This document shows, piece by piece, positions 26,712 through 36,088 of a DNA stretch of 64,000 nucleotides. Source of the DNA: Hymenobacter setariae. GTDB taxonomy: Bacteria; Bacteroidota; Bacteroidia; Cytophagales; Hymenobacteraceae. Each line of letters begins with the position of its first letter. Within the stretch, counting starts at the first letter, position 1. The stretch is taken from assembly GCF_007713685.1 (NCBI RefSeq), contig NZ_VMRJ01000002.1:558001-622000 (forward strand), written 5' to 3'. Both the position numbers and the translations under genes were made by a program. The notes beneath the pieces are model-generated. The model made no database searches. It was not told where the DNA came from and saw only the letters and a program-made list of their open reading frames with translations.

Positions 26712-27854
26712 ATGAAGCAAAAAAGACACTGGAGCAAACGAGTGCGTTGGGGTAGGCTACTCGTGTTGCTAGGGCTGCTTGTGGGCTTGTGCTACAGCTG
26801 GCCCACGTACCAGCCGCCCGGCCGCCCCGAGGTGCGGCTGCGGCTGAACTACTTGGAGCGCGTTATTCAGGAAGGGGCCACGCCGCCGACCACCCTAGGT
26901 AGGCTGACCCAGCTAAACGCAGAGTGGGGGCTGTTTACCTTGTCATTCAGCACCTATGCGCTGGCTAACTTGGCCCAGCGGCAGCCCGACTTGCGCGCGG
27001 AAGCTGCGGCTACCATCGGCCGGGCTATTGAGGTAGCGCTGACTGCCCCCATCCGGCAGCCATTTGAGTTTTCAGCACCAGCCGAACATGCTGAGCCTAC
27101 GCTGCCCAGTTCGGTACTGTACCTAGGGCACCTCAACCTGATACTGGGTTGCCACCGGCAACTAGTGCCTAATTCGCCCTACCAACACCTGCACGACAGC
27201 TTGTCGGCAGCCCTGGCCGCCCGCTACCAGCAGGAGCCTAGCGGCAACCTGCCTTCGTACCCCGGGCGGCGCTGGCTGCCTGACAATACCGTGGCCCTGG
27301 CCTCGCTGGCGCTGCATAGTCGCCTCACCGGCAGCGCTTACGCCGCCGCGGGCCACCGCTGGGTAGCGCGGGCCCAGCGCAAGTGGCTTGACCCCACCAC
27401 CGGCCTGCTGGCATCGATGGTAGATGCTGCTGGGCAACCCAGCGAGGAGCCTAGGGGCTCACACCTGGGCTGGAGCATTTGGTTTCTGACGCAAGTCGAT
27501 TCGGCTTTCGCTCGACAGCAATACGCCTTGTATCAACACCACTATAGCACCAACCTCGGTGTGCTGCGGCTGTATAGCGAGTTTGCCCACAGCTACGAAA
27601 CCGGCGCCGGCAACGTCGATAGCGGCCCGCTCATTCTGGGCTACGGCATTCCGGCCACGGCCTTCGCCTTTGCCGATGCGGTGGCCCTAGGTGACTGGCG
27701 CAATGCCCAGCGGCTGCGGCGCGTCATCAGCCTAGGTAGCCGCAAAATTCGGGGGGGTGACGAACTGCGCTACGGCGTGCGGCTGATAGACTTAGAGGTA
27801 AATCCGCTGTCGGAAGCGCTGCTGCTGTGGGCCGACGTGCCGGGCGGCGGTTAA
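26712..27854 (+). CDS. Membrane-anchored alpha/alpha-toroid protein of unknown function
   Basis: A 380-residue protein. The ATG at 26712 is chosen because a basic stretch (KQKRHWSKRVRWGR) and one transmembrane helix (LLVLLGLLVGLCYSW) follow directly, giving a membrane anchor with an outward domain. The rest is helical and rich in Arg, Leu and Trp, with paired helices typical of alpha/alpha barrels. The segment DSGPLILGYGIPATAFAFADA recalls linalool dehydratase/isomerase-like toroid proteins, but I would not assign that function. The gene converges with the phosphotransferase gene at 27880. Confidence 0.7.
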   Translation: MKQKRHWSKRVRWGRLLVLLGLLVGLCYSWPTYQPPGRPEVRLRLNYLERVIQEGATPPTTLGRLTQLNAEWGLFTLSFSTYALANLAQRQPDLRAEAAATIGRAIEVALTAPIRQPFEFSAPAEHAEPTLPSSVLYLGHLNLILGCHRQLVPNSPYQHLHDSLSAALAARYQQEPSGNLPSYPGRRWLPDNTVALASLALHSRLTGSAYAAAGHRWVARAQRKWLDPTTGLLASMVDAAGQPSEEPRGSHLGWSIWFLTQVDSAFARQQYALYQHHYSTNLGVLRLYSEFAHSYETGAGNVDSGPLILGYGIPATAFAFADAVALGDWRNAQRLRRVISLGSRKIRGGDELRYGVRLIDLEVNPLSEALLLWADVPGGG

Positions 27855-27879
27855 CTTAAAAGCAGCCCGAATAGTAGCT

Positions 27880-28893
27880 CTATGCTGGTTGGGGACTGAA
27901 ATCGCAGTACCACGCGGCCCACTGTTTTATCCAGCCCACGCGCTCGCGCAGGTAGCGGGGCCCAAAAAAGGTATTCGACCAATCATCGAAATGGCGATAA
28001 GCAAACTCGAAATAAAACAGCCAGAAACCTACGCCTAGGTACGGAATGGCCGCTAACTCGACGTCGGCTAGCGGGCGCACTTCGCGGTAGCCAGCTACGA
28101 AAACGGCAAACTCCCGCGTGGCATCGGCCTCAGTTACGCCCTTAAGCAGTCGGTGCAGGAAGTAGTGCACGAAGAAGGTCATCACATCATTGACCAAGTA
28201 GCCGGGACCGGCAAAGTCAAAATCGAAGAACGTGAGCTGGTCTGCTGCGTCGAAATGGAAGTTTTTGGGTAGAAAATCGTAATGGCAATAGCCATAGCTG
28301 AAAGCCGACGTATCGAATTGCTCTAGCTTGGCAAGAGTCTGCGTTACAATGTCCTGCAACTCGGCATAACCCTCCGGATACTCTTGAAAGGCGGGCGCTA
28401 GCACTCGCAATGGCTGGCGCAGCGTGGTATCGAGGTCGTAGCCGGGGCGCGGGTGTTGCAGCGTCAGGCCGGCGGTCAGGTTGTGCAAACGGGCCATTTC
28501 GCGGCCCACTGTGCGTAGCTGCGCGTCGCTAAGGTCCATGACGACCCGGCCCGGCGCAAAGGCGAAAAGCACGCCAAAGCGCTCGCCTTCTGCCGCCGCC
28601 AGCGGAAGCAAAAAAGCGCCGTTTTGGGCGGGCAGCGGCGCGGCTACGTGGGCACCTTGCGCCTGTAAGTAGGTAAGTAGCTCTACTTCGCCGGCTATTT
28701 GAGTCTGGGTGCGGTGAGCGGCCCGGTAAACTTTGAGAATATACTTGGCTTGCTCGTTTTCAAGCAGGTAGGTGTCACTTACCCCACGCAATAGGTAGCG
28801 CCCGTGCAAGCCCGGTAAACCATATTCGGCACTGACATGAGCCGCCAGCGCACTAGCCGAAAGCGTGGAATATTGAGTTGGGAAAAGAGGCAT
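27880..28893 (-). CDS. Aminoglycoside-phosphotransferase-fold kinase-like protein
   Basis: A 337-residue cytoplasmic protein of the APH/homoserine-kinase-II/choline-kinase superfamily. The N-lobe has LLRGVSDTYLLEN with a likely ATP-binding Lys in KYILKVYRA. The catalytic loop is HYDFLPKNFHF (HxDxxxxN) and the Mg-binding motif is FFDFDFAGPG. The phosphate acceptor is probably a small alcohol or amino sugar but cannot be identified. The gene is separate from its neighbours, with about 90 bp to the ABC permease gene. Confidence 0.82.
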   Translation of the reverse strand: MPLFPTQYSTLSASALAAHVSAEYGLPGLHGRYLLRGVSDTYLLENEQAKYILKVYRAAHRTQTQIAGEVELLTYLQAQGAHVAAPLPAQNGAFLLPLAAAEGERFGVLFAFAPGRVVMDLSDAQLRTVGREMARLHNLTAGLTLQHPRPGYDLDTTLRQPLRVLAPAFQEYPEGYAELQDIVTQTLAKLEQFDTSAFSYGYCHYDFLPKNFHFDAADQLTFFDFDFAGPGYLVNDVMTFFVHYFLHRLLKGVTEADATREFAVFVAGYREVRPLADVELAAIPYLGVGFWLFYFEFAYRHFDDWSNTFFGPRYLRERVGWIKQWAAWYCDFSPQPA

Positions 28894-28985
28894 GCGAAGG
28901 GCGGCGGAGCTAGTAATGAAAACCAGGTATGGTGCGGGCAGAAGCCTAGCCGTGAAGATGACACTTTCCTGCTTCTACTGCTACC

Positions 28986-30356
28986 TCACGTCCCAATTGC
29001 CTTCCACAGCTTGCGCCGTAGCTCCCCATCATTGCGCAGCACCTGGCGCAGCGGCCACGCCGCCGAGGCAGCTACCAACAGCGCCAGCGCGATGCGAGCC
29101 CACCACCAGGGCATAAAGTATAGCGCCGCGCCTAGGCCAAGGCTCACGCCGCTCATAAGGCCTGAGGTGTTGTTGCGCATGTTGGCAAAGTCGATGGCCT
29201 TAATAACGGGCTTGGCGTGGTACAGGCTGGCCCACAACCCCACGCTCAGCAGGGCCGCGCTCGCCAGCGGCAGCAGCCCCAGCACGTGCCACAGCGACAC
29301 CGGAAATAGTACCAGCACCAGCGTAGCCGACAGCAGGCAGTCGAGCAGTAGCACCGGCAGTACCAGGCGTAGGTACAGCGCCAGCAGCCGGCGCGTGAGA
29401 CCTAGGCGCATAAGCTCATTGGCAGTTAGACTCCCTAGATAGGCAAATAGGTTGTTGTTGACATAGGTGAAGCTGACGATGGGCAGCAGACCTAGGTAAA
29501 AAAAACCGGGGTTTGTCACCTTGCCATCTTTCACCATGGATAGGCCTGTGGCGCTCAGTAGCACAGCCTTGAACACCAAGCCTACCGTGAGCGGCAGCCA
29601 GACTTTGCGCAGGTACACCTTCCACTCCAGCGGCAGGCGAGCCAGCGTGGCGCTAGGTGCCGTAGTGGCCGTAGCCGCTGGCAGGTAGCGCGCGCTGAAA
29701 TACTGCGCCAGCCAGTAGAGCTGCGCCACGCCTACCAGCCAGGGCAGCAGCGCCATGCCCACGCCTAGCGCCGTAGCATAGGGCGCCAGGGGCACGGCCA
29801 GCCACCAGCCCATCAGGGCTAGGCTGAGCAGGTTGGCGGCCAGCAGTGGGTGCCGCCAGCGCCCTAGGGTCACGAGTAGGCGCATGTTGAAGCTCAGCAC
29901 CGTGGCGCCCAGTATCAGCAGCAGACTAAAGCCGGGCACTAGCGCATGGCGCGGCGCCACGAGCAGCGCCAGCAGTAGGCCCAGCACCAGCATGAGGCGG
30001 CGCAGCGTTATCAAATCGAGCAAGAAAGCCGTGACCACGTTTTGGCGCTCCGATACCGGGAAGTGCTCGGGCAGGGGGCGCGTCACGGGTCGAAGGCTGG
30101 GCAAGAAATCGACCAGTAGCGTCGAAACCAGCCAGGCGGCATTCAGGCCCACCAGCAGCTTAGGCAACACTTCAGCTAGGCCGCGTTGCGTTTGGTGGTT
30201 GAGCATAAAGCCGAAGCCCACGCCGTAGAGCGCCATGATGCTGAGCAGAAACAACGCCAGCGCCCGCTCGCCGCCATCGGGCGGCCACACCACGGCCCGC
30301 AGGCGGCGGCCCAGCAGGTAGGGCAGGTAGTGGCCTAGCGTTGCGTAGTCAGCCAT
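28986..30356 (-). CDS. DUF5687-type ABC transporter permease
   Basis: A 456-residue integral membrane protein with about ten to twelve hydrophobic helices and little soluble sequence. It matches the DUF5687 family found in Bacteroidota beside ABC ATPase genes. Its start overlaps the end of the upstream ATPase gene by 22 bp, which strongly suggests translational coupling and a two-component ABC exporter. The substrate is unknown. Confidence 0.82.
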   Translation of the reverse strand: MADYATLGHYLPYLLGRRLRAVVWPPDGGERALALFLLSIMALYGVGFGFMLNHQTQRGLAEVLPKLLVGLNAAWLVSTLLVDFLPSLRPVTRPLPEHFPVSERQNVVTAFLLDLITLRRLMLVLGLLLALLVAPRHALVPGFSLLLILGATVLSFNMRLLVTLGRWRHPLLAANLLSLALMGWWLAVPLAPYATALGVGMALLPWLVGVAQLYWLAQYFSARYLPAATATTAPSATLARLPLEWKVYLRKVWLPLTVGLVFKAVLLSATGLSMVKDGKVTNPGFFYLGLLPIVSFTYVNNNLFAYLGSLTANELMRLGLTRRLLALYLRLVLPVLLLDCLLSATLVLVLFPVSLWHVLGLLPLASAALLSVGLWASLYHAKPVIKAIDFANMRNNTSGLMSGVSLGLGAALYFMPWWWARIALALLVAASAAWPLRQVLRNDGELRRKLWKAIGT

Positions 30357-31099
30357 GAGAGGTCTTGGGTAGTGGCCGAGGCCGTGGGCTGGATGAGTTG
30401 GCGCAGCGTGTCGCCAAGCACCTCGCGGTCGCCGTGCAGGAAGTCGGTCAGGGTGCCCCAGTACTTCACCTCGCTATCGTCTATCACTAGTAAGTGCGTG
30501 GCTACCTGCTCGATGTGCGCCAGGTTGTGCGATGACACAAACGTGAGCGCTTGCGGCCGGTAGCTGTTCAGCAGCGACAAGACACTGGTGGCCGAAAACA
30601 CGTCGAGGCCATTGAAGGGCTCATCGAGTATCAGCAATTCGGGCCGGTGCAGCAGGCACGAGGCAATGGCCACTTTCTGCTTCATGCCCGTCGAAAACGA
30701 CCCTAGGCGCTTGTGGCGCACGGTGGCGTAGTCTTCGAGCAGGTGCGCGAGCAGGCTCTCGATGTGTGGCTGCGCATCGGGTAGCTCGTAGATGCGGGCC
30801 ACAAACTGCAAGTATTCCTCGGGCGTGAGCTGCTCGACCAAGTACGCTTGGTTGACGAGCGCACCCATGCGCCGCTTCACGGAAACCGGAAAGGTCTCGC
30901 CCAGCGGCTGCCCATCCAGCACAATCTGGCCGCTGTCGGGCAGCAGCACGTTGGTAAGCAGGTTGAAGAGCGTGCTTTTGCCAGCGCCATTGCGGCCCAC
31001 TACGCCCACGCAGGTGCCGGTTTCGGCGGTCAGGCTCACATCATGCAGCACGGGGTTGCGGCTGAAGGACTTGGTGAGATGTTGTAATTCTAAAACCAT
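30335..31099 (-). CDS. ABC transporter ATP-binding protein
   Basis: A 254-residue ATPase. The ATG at 31099 is preferred over an upstream in-frame TTG. Motifs in order are Walker A (VGRNGAGKSTLFNLL), the Q-loop region ALVNQAYLVEQLTPEEYLQF, the signature (LGSFSTGMKQKVAIA), Walker B (PELLILDEPFNGLD) and the H-loop (FVSSHNLAHIEQ). The downstream overlapping gene encodes its membrane partner, making a small exporter of the CcmA/DrrA-like type. Substrate unknown. Confidence 0.93.
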   Translation of the reverse strand: MVLELQHLTKSFSRNPVLHDVSLTAETGTCVGVVGRNGAGKSTLFNLLTNVLLPDSGQIVLDGQPLGETFPVSVKRRMGALVNQAYLVEQLTPEEYLQFVARIYELPDAQPHIESLLAHLLEDYATVRHKRLGSFSTGMKQKVAIASCLLHRPELLILDEPFNGLDVFSATSVLSLLNSYRPQALTFVSSHNLAHIEQVATHLLVIDDSEVKYWGTLTDFLHGDREVLGDTLRQLIQPTASATTQDLSWLTTQR

Positions 31100-31111
31100 G
31101 TTTAGTAGCAA

Positions 31112-31552
31112 ATAAGGCAGGGGCTAGGGTAAAGCTGCAAGGTACTGGCCTGCTTTACTCCGGTCTGTATTTTATCGCCAGGAGGCCGGGCACATTACAC
31201 GTTGTGACCGGTTTGGCGGCCTAGGCTCTTGTGGCGTAGAGCTACGAGGCAGGCGTGTGAGCTGGCTAGCTGACCGCCGCCCTGGTGAGTAAATAGTCAG
31301 CGCCAGCCGACAAATTCGGGGTGTGCGCAAGATTTTGGGTGGAAGCGGTATGACGCTAGTCGCGGCTAAGAGTAGGTTGACTGGTGGTGGAAGGCTAGCG
31401 CAGCACGCCAGGTAGCAGCGCGCCTCGCCCGCTGGCAGCTTTTCAAACCCTTCGGGCTGCTATAGGTGCCAACTAGTTGGCTATTATTGCGCTGCGGTAA
31501 GGAATTGCAAGCCATTTATCGAGCAGGAAATCCCTTCTTACCGCCTTGCCTT
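31112..31552. other. Divergent intergenic region, no gene
   Basis: About 440 bp separate the ABC ATPase gene (minus) from the esterase fusion gene (plus). It should contain both promoters. I see no clear box, hairpin or open frame of interest; one CCTAGG lies near 31220. Confidence 0.5.
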
Positions 31553-34027
31553 ATGCTGCGTCTGGTTGCCCTTTTAGGCTGTTGGCTTCTAATTATCTGG
31601 GCGAGCCAGGCCCAAGTGCCCGCCGCGCTGCCACTGCGCTGCCTGACGGTGCCCGCGCCCGGCGCCTACGCCCCGCTGCGGCAGGCGCTGGCCGGCGTGC
31701 GGGTGGTGATGCTCGGCGAGCAGACCCATCAGGATGGGGCCACTTTTGAGGCCAAGATTCATCTGGTGCGCTATCTGCACGACTCGCTGGGCTTCACTAC
31801 GCTGGCCTTCGAGGGTGATATGTACGCCCTCGACAAGGCCCGGCGCGAAATGGCCGCTGGCCGGCCCGTGCGGCCGGTGCTGCTGCGCTCGGTGTACGAG
31901 GGCATCTGGAGCGGCACGGCCGACTTCGACAGCCTAGCCGCCTACCTCGATACGCACCGCCGCCTCCAGCTGGCGGGCTTCGACTGCCAGCTGAGCGGCG
32001 AGTACACCCAGGAGCAGCTGCTGCCCGAGCTGCGGCGCTTCGTAGCCCAGGATACCCGCCGCCGTTGGACGGCCGCCGACTTTTACCCCGGCCAGGAGCT
32101 ACTGGCCGAGCTCTCCAAGGGTGGCGGCGCGCCGCGCCACCCGGCCGATACCATGAGGCTGGCCCGCTGGCTGGCGCAGTGCCGCGCCTCGGTAGCCTAC
32201 GTGGCCGCCCGGCAGCCGGCGCAGGCGGGCCGGGCGCGGTTTTGGCAGCAGTGGCTGCGCAGCAGCGGGGCGTATTGGCGAGGCGAAATGCGGGAGGCAC
32301 GGGGCCAGCGCGAGCCGGTGCAGAACCTGCGCGACCGCCTTATGGCCGACAACCTGCTGTACCTAGGCCGCCAGCCCGAACACCCAAAAATCATCGTCTG
32401 GGCCGCCTCTTACCACCTGGCGAACCACCATTCGCGCATTGACCTCGACGATAGTGTAACGGCCCGCTATATCCGCCGGGAAGTATTAGCCGACTCAGAG
32501 GATGTGCAGAAAGTGAACGCCCATACCTTGATGGGCGGCGCGGTGCCTATGGGCGAGCTGGTGAAGCGCCAGCTAGGGTCGGCGAGCTACGCGCTCGGCT
32601 TCGTGGCGGGTGGTGGCACCTACGGGCGGCTGGAAGAGCCCAAGGGGCTGCGGCCGGTGCCCGCGCCCGTGGCGGGCAGCATCGAGCAGGCGTTTGGGCA
32701 GCTGGGCTGCGCGGCGGGCTTCGTGGATTTGCGTCAGGCGCCCGCGGGGGCCACGTTCTACGCCTCGCCGCTGGGTTACGTGCCGCTGCGCGCGCCTTGG
32801 GCCGAGGTATTCGATGGCTTTTATTACACCCAGGTGATGCGGCCCACCTCCAGCATGGCGCCGGTGGCGGTGGCGGCACCCGCCGCCCTAGGCCGCAAGC
32901 TGCTGGGGCAGGTGCGTGATGCCAAAACCGGTGAGGGCATTGGCTTTGCCAGCGTGGGCCTGCCCGGCACCAGCCTAGGTACCGTAAGCAGCGCCGACGG
33001 CAAGTTTGCTTTGTTTGTGCCGGCCGGGCAGCGGGCCGATTCGGTGCGGGTATCGTGCCTAGGCTATGCCTCGGCGCGCGTGCCGGTGCGGGGCGCGGCA
33101 CTGGCGGTGCAGCTCGCACCGCAGCCGCACCTGCTGGCCACGGTGCTGGTCACGGCCCCGCCCCAGCCCGAGGTGATAGTGCAGCGCGCCCACGAGCGCA
33201 TCCTCACCAACTACCCGCAGCAGGCCAACAGCATGCAGCTGTACACCCGCAGCCGCAATTGGCGCAACGACTCGCTGCGCACCACTCGGGAGACCGCCAT
33301 GGACTTCTACGACCAAGAAGGCTACCGGCGCGGCAGCTGGGAGCACGCCGAAAAGCAGCGCTTTTTGCAGCTGCGCGAGCAGCGCCAAAGTGGCCCCGAA
33401 CCCCCGGAGCCGCCCCTGTACTGGCTACTCTGGAGCCACGACCCGGTGCTCACCGAGCGCAACCCGCTGGAGCCTGGCCCCAGTCGCCAATACCGCTTCA
33501 CCCTCAACGGCCAGACCGAATACGACGGCCATCTGGTGTACGAGGTCGGCTTTGTGTGCGAGCGGCCCAGCGTCTACACCACGCCCTACGGCTACCCGGC
33601 CTCTGAGTCGTACCAGGGTACTGTTTACATCACCACCGATACCTACGCCGTGGTGAAGTACGAGGCCTTTACCGGGCGGGCGCCCTACGCCATCGACAAG
33701 TCCAAGGCATTACGCCGCCTGGGGCTGGCGGCGCCAACCGTGCGGCGCGTCACCATCCACGACGTGTACCAGTACGAGCAGCTACGCGGCACCTACTACC
33801 TGCGCTACGCTCGCCACGACGCCACGCAGGTGTACACCGACGCGGCCACTAACGCCCGCCAGCAAACCCAGCGCGACTGCATAGAGCTGCTCGCCACCAG
33901 CTTTACCCAAGATAAGCCCCTGGTGCTGCAAACCACCGGCCTCCACGTGGACCCCCACGTGCCCTACCACCCCGAGTTCTGGGACTCGTACCAGGTGCTG
34001 GTGCCCGCTACCGTACAAGACAAGTAG
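31553..34027 (+). CDS. Erythromycin-esterase-like domain fused to a carboxypeptidase-regulatory-like domain
   Basis: A secreted multidomain protein of 824 residues. The ATG at 31553 starts the signal peptide MLRLVALLGCWLLIIWASQAQ. Residues about 40-390 match the erythromycin-esterase/succinoglycan-biosynthesis fold: GEQTHQDG (about residues 51-58), AFEGDMYALDKA near residue 84, and a late ASYHLANHHSRI near residue 284 carrying the second conserved His. Residues about 446-520 form a carboxypeptidase-regulatory-like beta-sandwich (LLGQVRDAKTGEGIGFASV...). The last 280 residues are a beta-rich domain like those following such modules in DUF5686-type proteins. Because it is exported, antibiotic hydrolysis is unlikely; the substrate is unknown. 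Confidence 0.8.
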   Translation: MLRLVALLGCWLLIIWASQAQVPAALPLRCLTVPAPGAYAPLRQALAGVRVVMLGEQTHQDGATFEAKIHLVRYLHDSLGFTTLAFEGDMYALDKARREMAAGRPVRPVLLRSVYEGIWSGTADFDSLAAYLDTHRRLQLAGFDCQLSGEYTQEQLLPELRRFVAQDTRRRWTAADFYPGQELLAELSKGGGAPRHPADTMRLARWLAQCRASVAYVAARQPAQAGRARFWQQWLRSSGAYWRGEMREARGQREPVQNLRDRLMADNLLYLGRQPEHPKIIVWAASYHLANHHSRIDLDDSVTARYIRREVLADSEDVQKVNAHTLMGGAVPMGELVKRQLGSASYALGFVAGGGTYGRLEEPKGLRPVPAPVAGSIEQAFGQLGCAAGFVDLRQAPAGATFYASPLGYVPLRAPWAEVFDGFYYTQVMRPTSSMAPVAVAAPAALGRKLLGQVRDAKTGEGIGFASVGLPGTSLGTVSSADGKFALFVPAGQRADSVRVSCLGYASARVPVRGAALAVQLAPQPHLLATVLVTAPPQPEVIVQRAHERILTNYPQQANSMQLYTRSRNWRNDSLRTTRETAMDFYDQEGYRRGSWEHAEKQRFLQLREQRQSGPEPPEPPLYWLLWSHDPVLTERNPLEPGPSRQYRFTLNGQTEYDGHLVYEVGFVCERPSVYTTPYGYPASESYQGTVYITTDTYAVVKYEAFTGRAPYAIDKSKALRRLGLAAPTVRRVTIHDVYQYEQLRGTYYLRYARHDATQVYTDAATNARQQTQRDCIELLATSFTQDKPLVLQTTGLHVDPHVPYHPEFWDSYQVLVPATVQDK

Positions 34028-34093
34028 CCGCGCCAGGGGGTAGGTGAGAGGTCCGTATATCTGAGAGTTACCTGTGTTCAAATAAGAAAATGG

Positions 34094-34180
34094 GTCATGC
34101 TGAGCTTGCCGAAGCATCTCTATCGCTTCCTCCAAACCGTCGACGGTACGGCAGAGATAATTCGGCAAGCTCAGCAAGAC
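34094..34180. repeat. REP-like inverted repeat, GTCATGCTGAGC family
   Basis: Arms 34094-34121 and 34153-34180 are inverted copies with about four mismatches, both built on GTCATGCTGAGCTTGC. It lies between the convergent esterase-fusion and S41 genes. A perfect member of the same family is at 49337-49418. Confidence 0.75.
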
Positions 34181-34238
34181 GACCTAATAATCTTTTTTGC
34201 AAAGCTCAAGCTCATTTCGCGGCTCGCGGATACCCTTC

Positions 34239-35996
34239 TTATCCTGCCTGTATTAGCTGCACGGCTTTTTCCAGTACCTCATCGCGGCCTTCGGCAATGC
34301 CTTTGATGGTGGGCTTCACTTCTACGTCGGGCACGATGCCGACGCGCTGGGTTTCGCGGCCGTCGGGGTAGTACACGCCCAGCCCGCTGATAGCAGTGCG
34401 CACGTTGCCGGGCAGCACGATGTACGACACGTTGCCATCGGCCCCGGCGGTGGTGCTGCCCACCACCGTGGCCCTAGGGGCAGTGCGCAGGGCCATAGCA
34501 GTGTATTCGGCTTGGCTTTGCGAAAGCTCATTTACCAGAATAATGACCTTGCCAGGGTAGGCGCGGCCAGGGCCGGGCGCAACCTCGGTGGGCGGGATGT
34601 TCGCAAAAAAACCAGGATACGTAACCTGGGGCTCGCTGAAAGTTACAAAGTCTGTGCGCTTGTCGAGCAAGTACTTAGAGAGCGAGAATACTACGAACTC
34701 CGACGGGTAGTTGCGGATGTCAATAACCAGCCCTTTCGTGTCTTTGGCATCGGCCATAATCTGCGGCAAGTCAGCGTTGTGAATGGTACCTAGGGCTAGG
34801 TAGCCGATGTTGCCGGGCAGCAGTTTCCAGGCAGGGGCCTTGGGGTCGGGGGTGCCGTAGTTCATCGCCAGGTTGAGCTTGCTGGGGGGCACGCGCTCGA
34901 CCGTAACCGGAAACTCGCGGCCCGCGCGGCGCACCACCAGCGACACCTGCGGGGTGGCGCCGCGCAGCAGGTCGTTGGCGGTGTTGCGCAGCTGGGTGGG
35001 CTCGTTGGAAGCGGGCGTGATGGGCTGGCGCGCCTTCACGATTTCGGCCACTGGCTTGCCATCTACCTGCACAATCACATCGCCCGGCTTGAGGGTGGTG
35101 GCGGCCCCTAGGGCGGCATCGTAGTAGCCGGCCACCGTGGCCTGGCCTTCCACAAAGCGCAGCCATAAAGGCGCGTAGAGCGTGCCTTTATAAGCGCTCA
35201 AGGCCTTGGCATTGGAAATGTTAGCGTGGGTGTCGTGGATGCGGGCAATGAGTGCCAGTGCCGTGAGCTGGTACTGCTCGGCGGTGCGGGCGGCCACAAA
35301 CTTGGGAATGAACTCAGGCAGCACGCGCTGCCAGTCTTCGCCGATGGCGTAGCGATACGGGAAGAAGTAGTCAATCATGTTCCAGTACCGAAACAACGCC
35401 AGCACCCGCAGGCCCGCGTCGGGCGCTTCCTGGCTGGCATAGGTTTCCTCGTGCTGAAAAAGTGGGTTGCCGATGTTAGGAGCCGCGCTGATGTAGTAGT
35501 GGGAACCCTGGTTACGGTTTTGGCGCAGGTAGGTCAGCTGTTGGCTCAGGGTGGGGCTGAGCTGGGTTTTGTCGGTGAGCCAACCTAGGTCGGGCTGCAG
35601 GCGCACGTCTTTAGCGGCGGGCTCTTGGCAGGTGCGGCAAGCTGGCACGGGCCCCAGGCTCGTAAGCCAGGTGCTTAGCACCTCACTGCGCGATTTGAGG
35701 CTGCGGGCGGCTAGCACCTTCGGCAGCACACGCAGCAGCTCGGCGTCGAAGTTGTAGTCGCCGCGTGCCACGGCGGGGTGGTAGTATTTTACAAAGCCCC
35801 AAACCAGGCCTAGCACGGCCAGATTTTCAAGTTGCTGCTTGCTCAGGTTGTCGAGCGTGAGGCCCGAGCCGCGGCGGAAGGCCGTATCCTGCTCGGCCTT
35901 GTAGGGCGCCTTGGGGTCGGGTGTGGGCGCCTGGCCCCAGCCCGGCAACGTGGTGGAGGAGAGAAGAGCGGCCAGAAACAGCCAGCGGGTTTTCAT
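34239..35996 (-). CDS. S41 family peptidase (C-terminal processing protease-like)
   Basis: A 585-residue exported protease. It has a signal peptide (MKTRWLFLAALLSSTTLPGWG), an N-terminal helical domain, a PDZ-like segment with LKPGDVIVQVDGKPVAEI near residue 300, and a C-terminal tail-specific protease domain. The nucleophile region reads ILVNELSQSQAEYTAMAL, where family members place the catalytic Ser. The final segment YYPDGRETQRVGIVPDVEV is typical of S41. It should cleave periplasmic or surface proteins near their C-termini. The gene is monocistronic; regulation is not visible. Confidence 0.88.
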   Translation of the reverse strand: MKTRWLFLAALLSSTTLPGWGQAPTPDPKAPYKAEQDTAFRRGSGLTLDNLSKQQLENLAVLGLVWGFVKYYHPAVARGDYNFDAELLRVLPKVLAARSLKSRSEVLSTWLTSLGPVPACRTCQEPAAKDVRLQPDLGWLTDKTQLSPTLSQQLTYLRQNRNQGSHYYISAAPNIGNPLFQHEETYASQEAPDAGLRVLALFRYWNMIDYFFPYRYAIGEDWQRVLPEFIPKFVAARTAEQYQLTALALIARIHDTHANISNAKALSAYKGTLYAPLWLRFVEGQATVAGYYDAALGAATTLKPGDVIVQVDGKPVAEIVKARQPITPASNEPTQLRNTANDLLRGATPQVSLVVRRAGREFPVTVERVPPSKLNLAMNYGTPDPKAPAWKLLPGNIGYLALGTIHNADLPQIMADAKDTKGLVIDIRNYPSEFVVFSLSKYLLDKRTDFVTFSEPQVTYPGFFANIPPTEVAPGPGRAYPGKVIILVNELSQSQAEYTAMALRTAPRATVVGSTTAGADGNVSYIVLPGNVRTAISGLGVYYPDGRETQRVGIVPDVEVKPTIKGIAEGRDEVLEKAVQLIQAG

Positions 35997-36088
35997 AAGC
36001 TACGCGGAGAAAGAGCGGGTGCCAAGATACTTCCCTAGAGTAGCTTACTGCCCCAAGGGTTGCCCACGCCGCGTAAAATAACCGGCGC

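Noticed and set aside
31553..34027. Antibiotic-resistance gene of the ere type
   Set aside because: The esterase-like domain is exported and embedded in a larger protein; ere enzymes are single-domain and cytoplasmic, so resistance cannot be claimed.
34028..34238. Possible small genes on either strand between the esterase fusion and the S41 protease
   Set aside because: The frames run through a REP-like inverted repeat and show no protein-like composition.
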